Source of the DNA: an uncultured Clostridia bacterium
GTDB taxonomy: Bacteria > Bacillota > Clostridia > Peptostreptococcales > Anaerovoracaceae
Assembly (NCBI GenBank): GCA_946541285.1
Contig: CAMNJG010000020.1
Location: 1-14,226, forward strand
Length of the DNA stretch: 14,226 nt
Reading direction: 5' to 3'
Part shown: one piece after another, positions 6,024-13,137 of the stretch
Layout: the number at the start of each line of letters is the position of its first letter
How positions within the stretch are numbered: position 1 is the first letter of the stretch
Made by a program: the position numbers and the translations under genes
Notes under the pieces: model-generated
Told to the model about the DNA's origin: nothing
Seen by the model: only the letters and a program-made list of their open reading frames with translations
Databases searched by the model: none

Positions 6024-7439
6024 ATGAGCAAAAAGGTTCAGCACAGAGAGTTTACAATGGACAAACTGGTGTCCCTCGCGAAGTCAAGAGGTTTTGTATT
6101 TCCGGGATCGGAGATTTACGGAGGTCTGGCCAATACGTGGGATTACGGTCCTGTAGGAGTTGAACTAAAGAACAACGTCAAGGAATTATGGCGCCGGAAA
6201 TTTATCCAGGAATGCAAATATAACGTAGGTCTGGACGCGGCCATCCTGATGAACCCCCGGACATGGGAAGCCTCCGGTCATGTGGGGAATTTCAATGACC
6301 CGCAGATTGACTGCAAAGTCTGCCACGAAAGATTCCGGGCAGACAAACTGATCGAAGAGTATTTTGACCGCCATGGGGAAGACCGGGTCGCGGACGGCTG
6401 GTCCAACGAACAGATGGAAGAGTTCATTGCGGAGAAGGGAATCAAGTGTCCTACCTGCGGAAGCATTGACTTCACACCTGTCAGACAGTTTAACCTGATG
6501 TTTAAAACCTTCCAGGGTGTGACAGAGGGCGCGACCTCCGAGCTGTATCTGAGACCGGAAACGGCCCAGGGGATTTTTGTCAATTTCAAAAATGTACAGC
6601 GTACCACACGGAAAAAGCTCCCGTTTGGAATTGCCCAGATCGGCAAAGCATTCCGGAATGAGATCACTCCGGGTAATTTTACATTCCGTACCAGAGAATT
6701 TGAGCAGATGGAGCTCGAGTTCTTCTGCAGCCCGGGCGAAGACTTACAGTGGTTTGAATTCTGGCGCTCGTATTGCTGGAAATTCCTGAAAGACCTGGGG
6801 ATGTCCGATGAGCATATCCGCTTCCGGGATCATCAGCAGGAAGAACTCTCTCACTACAGCCGCGCGACGACAGATATCGAATATCTGTTCCCGTTCGGAT
6901 GGGGCGAACTCTGGGGAATCGCGGACCGTACGGATTACGATCTGCGGAGTCATCAGGAGGAATCCGGACAGGATATGTCTTATCAGGATCCTGTAACCGG
7001 TGAAAAATTCATCCCGTACTGTATCGAACCGTCCCTCGGGGCCGACAGAGTCACGCTGGCTTTCCTGGCGGAAGCTTATGATGAAGAAAAGCTGGTCAAC
7101 AGCAAAGGCAAAGAAGACATCCGTACAGTCCTTCATTTCCATCCGGCACTGGCACCGTTTAAGGCAGCAGTCCTTCCGCTGACCAAAAAGCAGGCAGAAC
7201 AGGCAGAAGCCTTCGCAGATGAACTTTCCAGGTATTTCAAGGTGGATTACGATCTTCCGGGAAGTATCGGAAAGCGTTACAGACGTCAGGATGAGATTGG
7301 TACGCCATATTGCATTACAATCGATCCGGAAACGGAAACAGATGGCTGTGTCACTGTCAGGGACAGAGATACGATGGAGCAGATCCGTATTCCGCAGGAT
7401 CAGGTGAAGGACTATATTCTGGAAAAAATCGCTTTTTAA
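6024..7439 (+). CDS. glyQS: glycine--tRNA ligase, single-chain dimeric type
   Basis: Charges tRNA-Gly with glycine. 471 residues, the homodimeric class II form and not the two-gene alpha/beta form. N-terminal residues 23-45 carry FVFPGSEIYGGLANTWDYGP. A zinc site is suggested by C97/C100 and C142/C145. Motif 2 is in FRNEITPGNFTFR (210-222) and motif 3 is EPSLGADR (335-342). The anticodon-binding domain is about 370-471 and includes DLPGSIGKRYRRQDEIGTPY (410-429). The frame is open 64 codons further upstream, but ATG at 6024 is chosen because AGGAGA (6008-6013) lies 10 bases ahead and the usual family N-terminus begins there. Adjacency to recO through the DUF4342 gene parallels recO-glyQ-glyS in Bacillus. 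Confidence 0.97.
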   Translation: MSKKVQHREFTMDKLVSLAKSRGFVFPGSEIYGGLANTWDYGPVGVELKNNVKELWRRKFIQECKYNVGLDAAILMNPRTWEASGHVGNFNDPQIDCKVCHERFRADKLIEEYFDRHGEDRVADGWSNEQMEEFIAEKGIKCPTCGSIDFTPVRQFNLMFKTFQGVTEGATSELYLRPETAQGIFVNFKNVQRTTRKKLPFGIAQIGKAFRNEITPGNFTFRTREFEQMELEFFCSPGEDLQWFEFWRSYCWKFLKDLGMSDEHIRFRDHQQEELSHYSRATTDIEYLFPFGWGELWGIADRTDYDLRSHQEESGQDMSYQDPVTGEKFIPYCIEPSLGADRVTLAFLAEAYDEEKLVNSKGKEDIRTVLHFHPALAPFKAAVLPLTKKQAEQAEAFADELSRYFKVDYDLPGSIGKRYRRQDEIGTPYCITIDPETETDGCVTVRDRDTMEQIRIPQDQVKDYILEKIAF

Positions 7440-7571
7440 GGGAACAGTCCGTATCTCCGATGTTATCCAATTTTCTCCCGGGACTTTCATAAGGACAGAG
7501 AAAACCGGTTCCGGGTGGAAATCAGATATATATAAATCATAAAAACTATAGTTAATGAGGTATTGATCAAC
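7440..7571 (+). other. glyS-pyc intergenic region
   Basis: 132 bases without a gene. An inverted repeat TTTTCTC/GAGAAAA (about 7473-7504) and a CCCGGGA/TTCCGGG pairing are present, but no T-run follows them, so no clear terminator ends glyS. An AT-rich stretch at 7527-7536 contains TATATA and TATAAA, possible -10 elements without a convincing -35. A perfect 10-bp palindrome, AACTATAGTT (7544-7553), lies just ahead of the pyc ribosome binding site and might be an operator. GAGG (7557-7560) is the likely ribosome binding site of pyc. Confidence 0.4.
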
Positions 7572-10500
7572 ATGAAGAAGTTTAAAAAAGTTCTTGTCGC
7601 AAACAGAGGCGAGATCGCGATCCGTATCATGCGCGCATGCAAAGAACTTGGCATTCGTACGGTTGCAATTTATTCAGAGGAAGATAAAAATGCGCTTTTC
7701 AGAACAAAGGCTGACGAAGCGTATAAAATCGGAATCGGGAAAAGTCCGGTTGATGTATACCTGGGCATCTCTGAAATCATAGAGCTGGCTAAGGAAAAGG
7801 GTGTTGACGCAATTCATCCGGGATACGGTTTCCTGGCGGAAAACTCCGAATTTGCCAAGCAGTGCGCGGCAAACGGGATCGAATTTATCGGCCCGACCGG
7901 AGCGATGATGGATCAGCTGGGTGACAAAATTCAGTCCAAGATTCTGGCGGATAAAGTCGGTGTCCAGACAATCCCAGGTGTAAAGGAAGCGATCAAAACC
8001 AACGAAGACGCAGTGAAATTCGCGGAATTCTGCGGATATCCGGTTATGCTGAAAGCAGCGGCCGGCGGTGGCGGAAGAGGAATGCGTGTCGTCAGGGAAC
8101 CAAAAGACCTGATTCCGGAGTTCAACAGCGCGCAGAGTGAGTCACTGAAAGCTTTCGGGTCAGATGAGGTCTTCATTGAAAAATATGTTGAGGATCCGAA
8201 ACATATTGAAATCCAGGTCCTGGGTGACAAGTACGGCAATGTTGTTCACATGTTTGAGAGAGACTGTTCCATCCAGAGACGTCATCAGAAAGTAATCGAA
8301 TTCACGCCTGCCCAGACGATTTCCGAGGAGCTGCGCCAGGCTCTCTGCGCGGACGCGCTCAAAATCGCGGGCGCGGTGGACTACAGAAGTGCCGGTACGG
8401 TGGAATTCCTCGTTGATAAAAACGAAAATCATTATTTCATCGAGATGAACCCGAGAATCCAGGTAGAGCATACGGTTACAGAGCTGGTAACAGGCATCGA
8501 CATTGTACAGGCCCAGATCCTGATCGCGGAAGGATATGCCCTTGATTCTAAGGAAATCAATATCCCGAACCAGGATGCGGTACAGATGAGAGGCGCCGCG
8601 ATCCAGTGCCGTATCACGACCGAGGATCCGGAAAACCAGTTCGCTCCGGATACCGGAAAGATCGAATTCTACGCGACCGGTTCCGGCAATGGTGTCAGAC
8701 TGGATGGCGGAAACGGTTTCACCGGCGCGGTGATTACACCGTATTATGACAGTCTGCTCGTCAAGATTTCCTGCTTCGGAAGAGATTTCCAGTCCACAGT
8801 CCGGAAATCCATCCGCGCGATCAATGAGCTGGACATCCGTGGTGTCAAGACCAACAGAAACTTCCTTCTGAATGTACTGAACCATCCTGACTTTATGGCA
8901 GGCACCTGTACCACGAACTTTATCGCGGAAAATCCGCAGCTCTTCAATGTTGATTTCGCGAATTCCAATGATGAGGAATTCCAGGTACTCAATTACCTCG
9001 GCAATAAAGCAGTCAATGAGATCAAATGGGATAAGCCGCCGGCAAGTCTTCCATATGTTCCTCAGGTGGATGCCAGCCTGATTCCGGGACTCCGCGGTAC
9101 CAAACAGATCTTTGACGAAAGAGGACCGGAAGGTCTGTCCAAGTGGATCCTGGAACAGAAGCAGCTGCTCTTTACCGATACTACCATGAGAGACGCGCAG
9201 CAGTCCCTGATGGCGACCAGGATGCGTACCGTGGATATGGAACGGATCGCGGACGCGACAGCACTTTATGGAAAAGACCTCTTCTCCCTTGAAATGTGGG
9301 GTGGAGCGACATTTGACACCACACTCCGTTTCCTGAAGGAAGATCCGTGGGAAAGACTGGAGCTCCTCCGCGCGAAGATTCCGAACATCCTGATGCAGAT
9401 GCTGCTCAGAGGCGCGAACGCGGTAGGCTATAAGAGCTATCCGGACAATGTGCTGAAAAAATTCATCAAAGTCACGGCAGACGCTGGTCTGGACGTATTC
9501 CGTATTTTTGACTCGCTCAACTGGCTGGACGGCATGCAGCTTTCCATCGATGAAGTCAGGAACCAGGGCAAGGTAGCGGAAGCCACGATGTGCTATACAG
9601 GCGATATCCTTGATGAATCCAGAGAAAAGTACAATCTGAAGTATTACATCAATATGGCCAAGAAGCTGGAAAAAGCCGGTGCCAATATTATCGCGATCAA
9701 GGATATGTCATCCCTGCTCAAGCCGATGGCAGCCTATAAACTGATTAAGGAACTGAAGCAGGAAGTAGGTCTCCCGATCCATCTGCATACGCATGATACT
9801 TCCGGCAACGGCGGCGCGACACTGATGATGGCGGCCATGGCCGGTGTGGATATTGTCGACGCGGCATTTGACAGCATGGCCGGACTGACCAGCCAGCCGC
9901 CTCTCAATTCCACAGTGGCTGCTCTGGAACACACCGAAAGAGCGACCGGCATGAACATTGATGAACTGCAGGAAATTTCCACTTACTGGAGTGGTGTCAG
10001 ACCGGTTTATGCGGATTTCGAATCCGAGCTGAAGAACGGAACTGCCGAAATCTACAAATATGAGATTCCTGGCGGCCAGTATTCCAACCTGAGACCGCAG
10101 GTGGCAAGCTTTGGTCTTGAACACAAGTTCAAGGAAGTCAAGGAAATGTATATCCAGGTCAATCAGATGCTCGGTGATATCATCAAGGTTACACCTTCCT
10201 CCAAGGCTGTCGGCGATATGGCGATTTTCATGGTCCAGAATGACCTGACGCCGCAGAATATCTACGAAAAGGCACAGGGCATGGACTTCCCGGATTCCAT
10301 CGTTTCCTACTTCGAGGGCATGATGGGCCAGCCGGAAGGCGGATTCCCGGCACAGCTCAGGGAACTTGTCCTGAAAGGCAAACCGCATATTGATGTAAGA
10401 CCTGGCTCCCTGCTGGAAGATGAAGATTTCGAAGCAGACAGAGTTTATCTCAGAGACAAGTTCGGGATCGAACCGACCGAGCAGGATCTCGCGTCCTATT

Positions 10501-11021
10501 CCATGTATCCGAAGGTATTCGAGGATTATCTGACCTCCATCCAGAAGGACGGCCAGTTCCGCTACATGGGTTCCGATGTCTTCTTCCATGGTATTGCCCT
10601 TGGTGAGACCGTGGAGATTTCGCTGGGTGAAGGCAGGACACTGGTGGTCAAGTTTGTTGACATGACCAACCCGGACGAAAATGGTGTCAGAGTCCTGACC
10701 TATCAGTCCAATGGTCTCATGCGTGAGATTAAGGTCAAGGATAAGCAGGCGATGACAAAGGCGACAAATGTCGCGATCGTAATGGCAGAAGATGACGATC
10801 ACGATGTCGGCGCCAATATCCCGGGAACCATCGTAAAGGTGGTTGCCGCGGCAGGAGACACCATCAGGAAGGGTGAACCGATTGCGGTCATCGAAGCGAT
10901 GAAGATGGAAACCAACATCCTGGCCACTATGGACGGAACGGTTGGCAAGATCTATGTCGCTCAGGGTGATCAGGTGGTAGCTGGTCAGCTGGTTGCGAAA
11001 ATCCAGGACAGCGAAGAATAG
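7572..11021 (+). CDS. pyc: pyruvate carboxylase
   Basis: Biotin enzyme that makes oxaloacetate from pyruvate, bicarbonate and ATP, feeding aspartate-family and partial TCA metabolism. 1149 residues, the full single-chain form. The biotin carboxylase domain (1 to about 450) shows the ATP-grasp loop KAAAGGGGRGMR (161-172) and EMNPRIQVEHTVTE (291-304). The carboxyltransferase domain starts near 533 with FTDTTMRDAQQSLMATR (534-550), has the likely carboxylated Lys710 in AIKDM, and metal ligands in HLHTHD (737-742). The C-terminal biotin-carrier domain has EAMKMETN with biotinylated Lys1111. A TTG at 7563 is in frame, but only 2 bases separate it from GAGG (7557-7560), so ATG at 7572, 11 bases after GAGG, is preferred. 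No domain is missing or split. Confidence 0.98.
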   Translation: MKKFKKVLVANRGEIAIRIMRACKELGIRTVAIYSEEDKNALFRTKADEAYKIGIGKSPVDVYLGISEIIELAKEKGVDAIHPGYGFLAENSEFAKQCAANGIEFIGPTGAMMDQLGDKIQSKILADKVGVQTIPGVKEAIKTNEDAVKFAEFCGYPVMLKAAAGGGGRGMRVVREPKDLIPEFNSAQSESLKAFGSDEVFIEKYVEDPKHIEIQVLGDKYGNVVHMFERDCSIQRRHQKVIEFTPAQTISEELRQALCADALKIAGAVDYRSAGTVEFLVDKNENHYFIEMNPRIQVEHTVTELVTGIDIVQAQILIAEGYALDSKEINIPNQDAVQMRGAAIQCRITTEDPENQFAPDTGKIEFYATGSGNGVRLDGGNGFTGAVITPYYDSLLVKISCFGRDFQSTVRKSIRAINELDIRGVKTNRNFLLNVLNHPDFMAGTCTTNFIAENPQLFNVDFANSNDEEFQVLNYLGNKAVNEIKWDKPPASLPYVPQVDASLIPGLRGTKQIFDERGPEGLSKWILEQKQLLFTDTTMRDAQQSLMATRMRTVDMERIADATALYGKDLFSLEMWGGATFDTTLRFLKEDPWERLELLRAKIPNILMQMLLRGANAVGYKSYPDNVLKKFIKVTADAGLDVFRIFDSLNWLDGMQLSIDEVRNQGKVAEATMCYTGDILDESREKYNLKYYINMAKKLEKAGANIIAIKDMSSLLKPMAAYKLIKELKQEVGLPIHLHTHDTSGNGGATLMMAAMAGVDIVDAAFDSMAGLTSQPPLNSTVAALEHTERATGMNIDELQEISTYWSGVRPVYADFESELKNGTAEIYKYEIPGGQYSNLRPQVASFGLEHKFKEVKEMYIQVNQMLGDIIKVTPSSKAVGDMAIFMVQNDLTPQNIYEKAQGMDFPDSIVSYFEGMMGQPEGGFPAQLRELVLKGKPHIDVRPGSLLEDEDFEADRVYLRDKFGIEPTEQDLASYSMYPKVFEDYLTSIQKDGQFRYMGSDVFFHGIALGETVEISLGEGRTLVVKFVDMTNPDENGVRVLTYQSNGLMREIKVKDKQAMTKATNVAIVMAEDDDHDVGANIPGTIVKVVAAAGDTIRKGEPIAVIEAMKMETNILATMDGTVGKIYVAQGDQVVAGQLVAKIQDSEE

Positions 11022-11024
11022 TCT

Positions 11025-11053
11025 TTGACAGTAAGGAACTTTCACAAAATAAT
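11025..11053 (+). promoter_or_regulatory. promoter candidate after pyc, overlapping the repeat
   Basis: A perfect TTGACA (11025-11030) begins 3 bases after the pyc stop codon. With a 17-base spacer it is followed by AATAAT (11048-11053), five of six matches to TATAAT. The -10 lies in and just past the left end of the palindromic repeat (11034-11190), while the -35 lies outside it. Transcription would start near 11060 and run toward aroF. Confidence 0.6.
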
Positions 11054-11190
11054 CTAACACATCTTGCTGGTCTATTTCTCCGATTGCGGCGTCCGAAAGC
11101 CTCGCTGTAGCCCGCTACAGCTGCGTTTTCGTCCTTGCACTCGAAAAAATATCCTGCGCAATATGATCAACTTATTTTGTTACAGTTCCT
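11034..11190. repeat. 157-bp palindromic, MITE-like repeat element
   Basis: The ends are inverted copies: AGGAACTTTCACAAAATAA (11034-11052) against the complement of TTATTTTGTTACAGTTCCT (11172-11190), 17 of 19 matching. A perfect inner palindrome, GCTGTAGC/GCTACAGC (11104-11111 and 11114-11121), sits at the exact centre, and the intervening arms are also partly complementary (for example TATTTCTCCGA-type against TATTTTTTCGA-type segments). The whole unit can therefore fold as one long imperfect hairpin. It has no coding capacity worth calling. A diverged partial copy in the other orientation lies at 486-540. No clear target-site duplication was seen at the flanks. Confidence 0.75.
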
Positions 11191-11194
11191 AACA

Positions 11195-11322
11195 GCCCGG
11201 GATGTCATCAGAAAAAAGACGTTTACGGGCATTGGAATGCAGAGAAAGGAACCGGCGCGTCCTGTTGCCGTGCCGGTTCTTCTGACACAGGACTGTTCCG
11301 TTCTCCGGGGCAGTCCTTTTTT
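11195..11322 (+). promoter_or_regulatory. structured leader and candidate attenuator of aroF
   Basis: Three hairpins follow one another. GCCCG/CGGGC with inner ATGTC/GACGT spans 11195-11230. A perfect 8-bp stem pairs GAACCGGC (11249-11256) with GCCGGTTC (11272-11279). The terminator is at 11289-11322. The loop of the second hairpin holds GTCCTGT (11259-11265), which is complementary to ACAGGAC (11287-11293) in the 5' arm of the terminator. That pairing would make an H-type pseudoknot and exclude the terminator. No T-box motif and no leader peptide rich in aromatic codons were seen ahead of the terminator. Confidence 0.5.
11289..11322 (+). terminator. strong Rho-independent terminator between pyc and aroF
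   Basis: AGGACTGTTCCG (11289-11300) pairs with CGGGGCAGTCCT (11306-11317): 12 bp including two G-U wobbles and a 5-base loop. Six T follow (11317-11322). It ends 17 bases before the aroF ribosome binding site, so aroF has no room for a promoter after it. Confidence 0.85.
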
Positions 11323-11351
11323 CTGTCTGTTCCTGAACTAGGGAGTATTAC

Positions 11352-12365
11352 ATGATTATCATACTGAAAGAAAACGCGGACAAAGAAAAAACCGCGTTAC
11401 TGAAGGGAAAGCTCAGATCCCTCGGCTTTGAAATCCACGAATCAAGAGGACACAGTTCCACACTGCTCGGACTGGTAGGCGATACAACGATCCTGGAACC
11501 GGATGACCTGATTGCCAATGAAGTGGTAGCGGATGTCCGGAGAATTCAGGAGCCATACAAAAAAGCCAACCGCAAAATGCACCCGGAAGATACGGTGGTG
11601 GACATCTGCGGAAAGAAAATCGGCGGCGGTCATTTTCAGGTGATTGCCGGTCCGTGCTCGATCGAAACCAAAGAGCAGATTACGGAGGTGGCCTGGGATG
11701 TCAAAAACAGTGGGGCCCACCTGCTGAGGGGCGGGGCCTTCAAACCGAGAACGTCTCCGTATTCTTTCCAGGGACTGGAAAATGATGGACTCAAACTGCT
11801 GCTGGAAGCGAAAAAAGCCACAGGCATGCCGGTAGTTACGGAAATTATGACACCGGAGCACCTGCTGCTTTTTGATGAAGTAGACGTCGTACAGGTAGGT
11901 GCGCGGAATATGCAGAATTTCCAGCTCTTAAAAATGCTGGGGAAATCAGAAAAGACGGTCCTGCTCAAGAGAGGTCTGGCCAATACGCTGGACGAACTGG
12001 TCATGAGCGCGGAGTATATCATGGCGGGAGGCAATGAAAACGTCATCCTCTGTGAAAGAGGAATCCGGACGTTCGAAACCTCCATGAGGAATACACTGGA
12101 TATCTCCGCGATTCCGATGCTGAAAAAAATGACGCATCTTCCGGTGATCGTCGACCCGAGCCATGCCGCGGGAATCCGCTGGATGGTGGAACCCCTGGCG
12201 AAGGCAGCGATCGCTGCAGGGGCGGACGGCCTGATGATCGAAGTCCATAATGATCCGGAAAACGCGCTCTGTGACGGACCACAGTCCATGACTCCGGAAG
12301 GGTTTGATTCTCTGATGAAGGATCTGAAAGAAGAAGTAAAATTCTTTGGAAAGACGATGGACTGA
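11352..12365 (+). CDS. aroF: 3-deoxy-7-phosphoheptulonate synthase (DAHP synthase), type I beta with N-terminal regulatory domain
   Basis: First step of the shikimate pathway: condenses phosphoenolpyruvate and erythrose 4-phosphate. 337 residues. Residues 1 to about 70 are a ferredoxin-like regulatory domain, as in the Thermotoga-type enzyme where it mediates feedback by Tyr or Phe. The barrel follows with GPCSIE (100-105), RGGAFKPRTSPYSFQG (126-141), QVGARNMQN (181-189), LLKRG (204-208), CERGIRTF (234-241), VDPSHAAG (267-274) and EVHNDPENALCDGPQS (297-312), which hold the substrate and metal ligands. ATG at 11352 has AGGGAG (11340-11345) 6 bases ahead. It is followed by deoD after 46 bases with no terminator seen. 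No other aromatic-pathway gene is in view. The upstream leader may control it by attenuation. Confidence 0.96.
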   Translation: MIIILKENADKEKTALLKGKLRSLGFEIHESRGHSSTLLGLVGDTTILEPDDLIANEVVADVRRIQEPYKKANRKMHPEDTVVDICGKKIGGGHFQVIAGPCSIETKEQITEVAWDVKNSGAHLLRGGAFKPRTSPYSFQGLENDGLKLLLEAKKATGMPVVTEIMTPEHLLLFDEVDVVQVGARNMQNFQLLKMLGKSEKTVLLKRGLANTLDELVMSAEYIMAGGNENVILCERGIRTFETSMRNTLDISAIPMLKKMTHLPVIVDPSHAAGIRWMVEPLAKAAIAAGADGLMIEVHNDPENALCDGPQSMTPEGFDSLMKDLKEEVKFFGKTMD

Positions 12366-12411
12366 CCAGCCTTTCCCTGAAGACTGATACTGGATATGGA
12401 AGGAGAAGAAA

Positions 12412-13125
12412 ATGGGAGCATCCATACATATTGACGCGGAAATCGGTGAAATCGCCGAAACCATACTGTTGCCGGGAGATCCGCTGAGAGCGCAGTTTAT
12501 CGCGAAAAATTTTCTGACAGACGCAGTGATGTTTAATGAAATCAGAGGCATGTTCGGATATACCGGAACCTGTAACGGCAGGAAGGTATCTGTCATGGGG
12601 ACCGGTATGGGCATGCCGTCCATGGCGATTTACGCGCATGAGCTGATCACGGTTTACGGCTGTAAAAATCTGATCCGGATCGGATCCGCCGGTTCCTATC
12701 AGGAAGATGTTCATACGAGAGATCTGGTCATGGCGGTGGCATCTTCCACAGATTCCCGCTTTGAGTATACCTTTGACCTTCCGGGACATTTCTCTCCGAA
12801 CGCGGATTTCGATCTGATGATGGCGGCGCAGGCCAGCGCGCTGCAGGAAAAGATTCCAATGAAAGCCGGGAATGTTGCCTCCGTGGATGTGTTCTATGAT
12901 GACGATACGGAAGTCTGGAAAAAATGGGCGAAGATGGGGGTCCTGGCTGTTGAAATGGAATCCGCGGCCCTGTACATGAATGCGGCGCGATACGGCGCGA
13001 AAGCACTGACGCTCCTGACGATCAGTGATAATTTTGTAACCGGCGAAAAGCTGACGCCGGAAGAACGTGAGACATCCTTTACCGATATGATCCGTGTCGC
13101 CCTGGGAATGCTGAAATATATATAA
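12412..13125 (+). CDS. deoD: purine-nucleoside phosphorylase, DeoD type
   Basis: Splits purine (deoxy)nucleosides with phosphate into free base and (deoxy)ribose 1-phosphate, in purine salvage. 237 residues, the normal length of the hexameric DeoD family. The phosphate site is shown by GDPLRAQFIA (22-31; Gly22, Arg26), Arg45 and Arg89. Further motifs are GTGMGMPS (63-70), IRIGSAGS (88-95), the nucleoside-binding AVEMESAALY (179-188) and the catalytic Asp206 in SDN (205-207). All positions sit two residues after those of the Escherichia coli enzyme. ATG at 12412 has AAGGAG (12400-12405) 6 bases upstream. It is probably transcribed with aroF and certainly looks coupled to the aminopeptidase gene 12 bases downstream. 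Confidence 0.97.
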   Translation: MGASIHIDAEIGEIAETILLPGDPLRAQFIAKNFLTDAVMFNEIRGMFGYTGTCNGRKVSVMGTGMGMPSMAIYAHELITVYGCKNLIRIGSAGSYQEDVHTRDLVMAVASSTDSRFEYTFDLPGHFSPNADFDLMMAAQASALQEKIPMKAGNVASVDVFYDDDTEVWKKWAKMGVLAVEMESAALYMNAARYGAKALTLLTISDNFVTGEKLTPEERETSFTDMIRVALGMLKYI

Positions 13126-13137
13126 GGAGTCGTGAAA

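Noticed and set aside
9708..11060. 450-codon minus-strand open frame over the pyc 3' half
   Set aside because: It is a shadow of the carboxyltransferase and biotin-carrier coding region, with a low-similarity translation and no ribosome binding site logic.
11237..11341. Small open frame in the aroF leader as a possible attenuation leader peptide
   Set aside because: The 34-codon frame lacks runs of Phe, Tyr or Trp codons before the terminator, has no convincing ribosome binding site, and its Phe codons come only from the terminator T-run.
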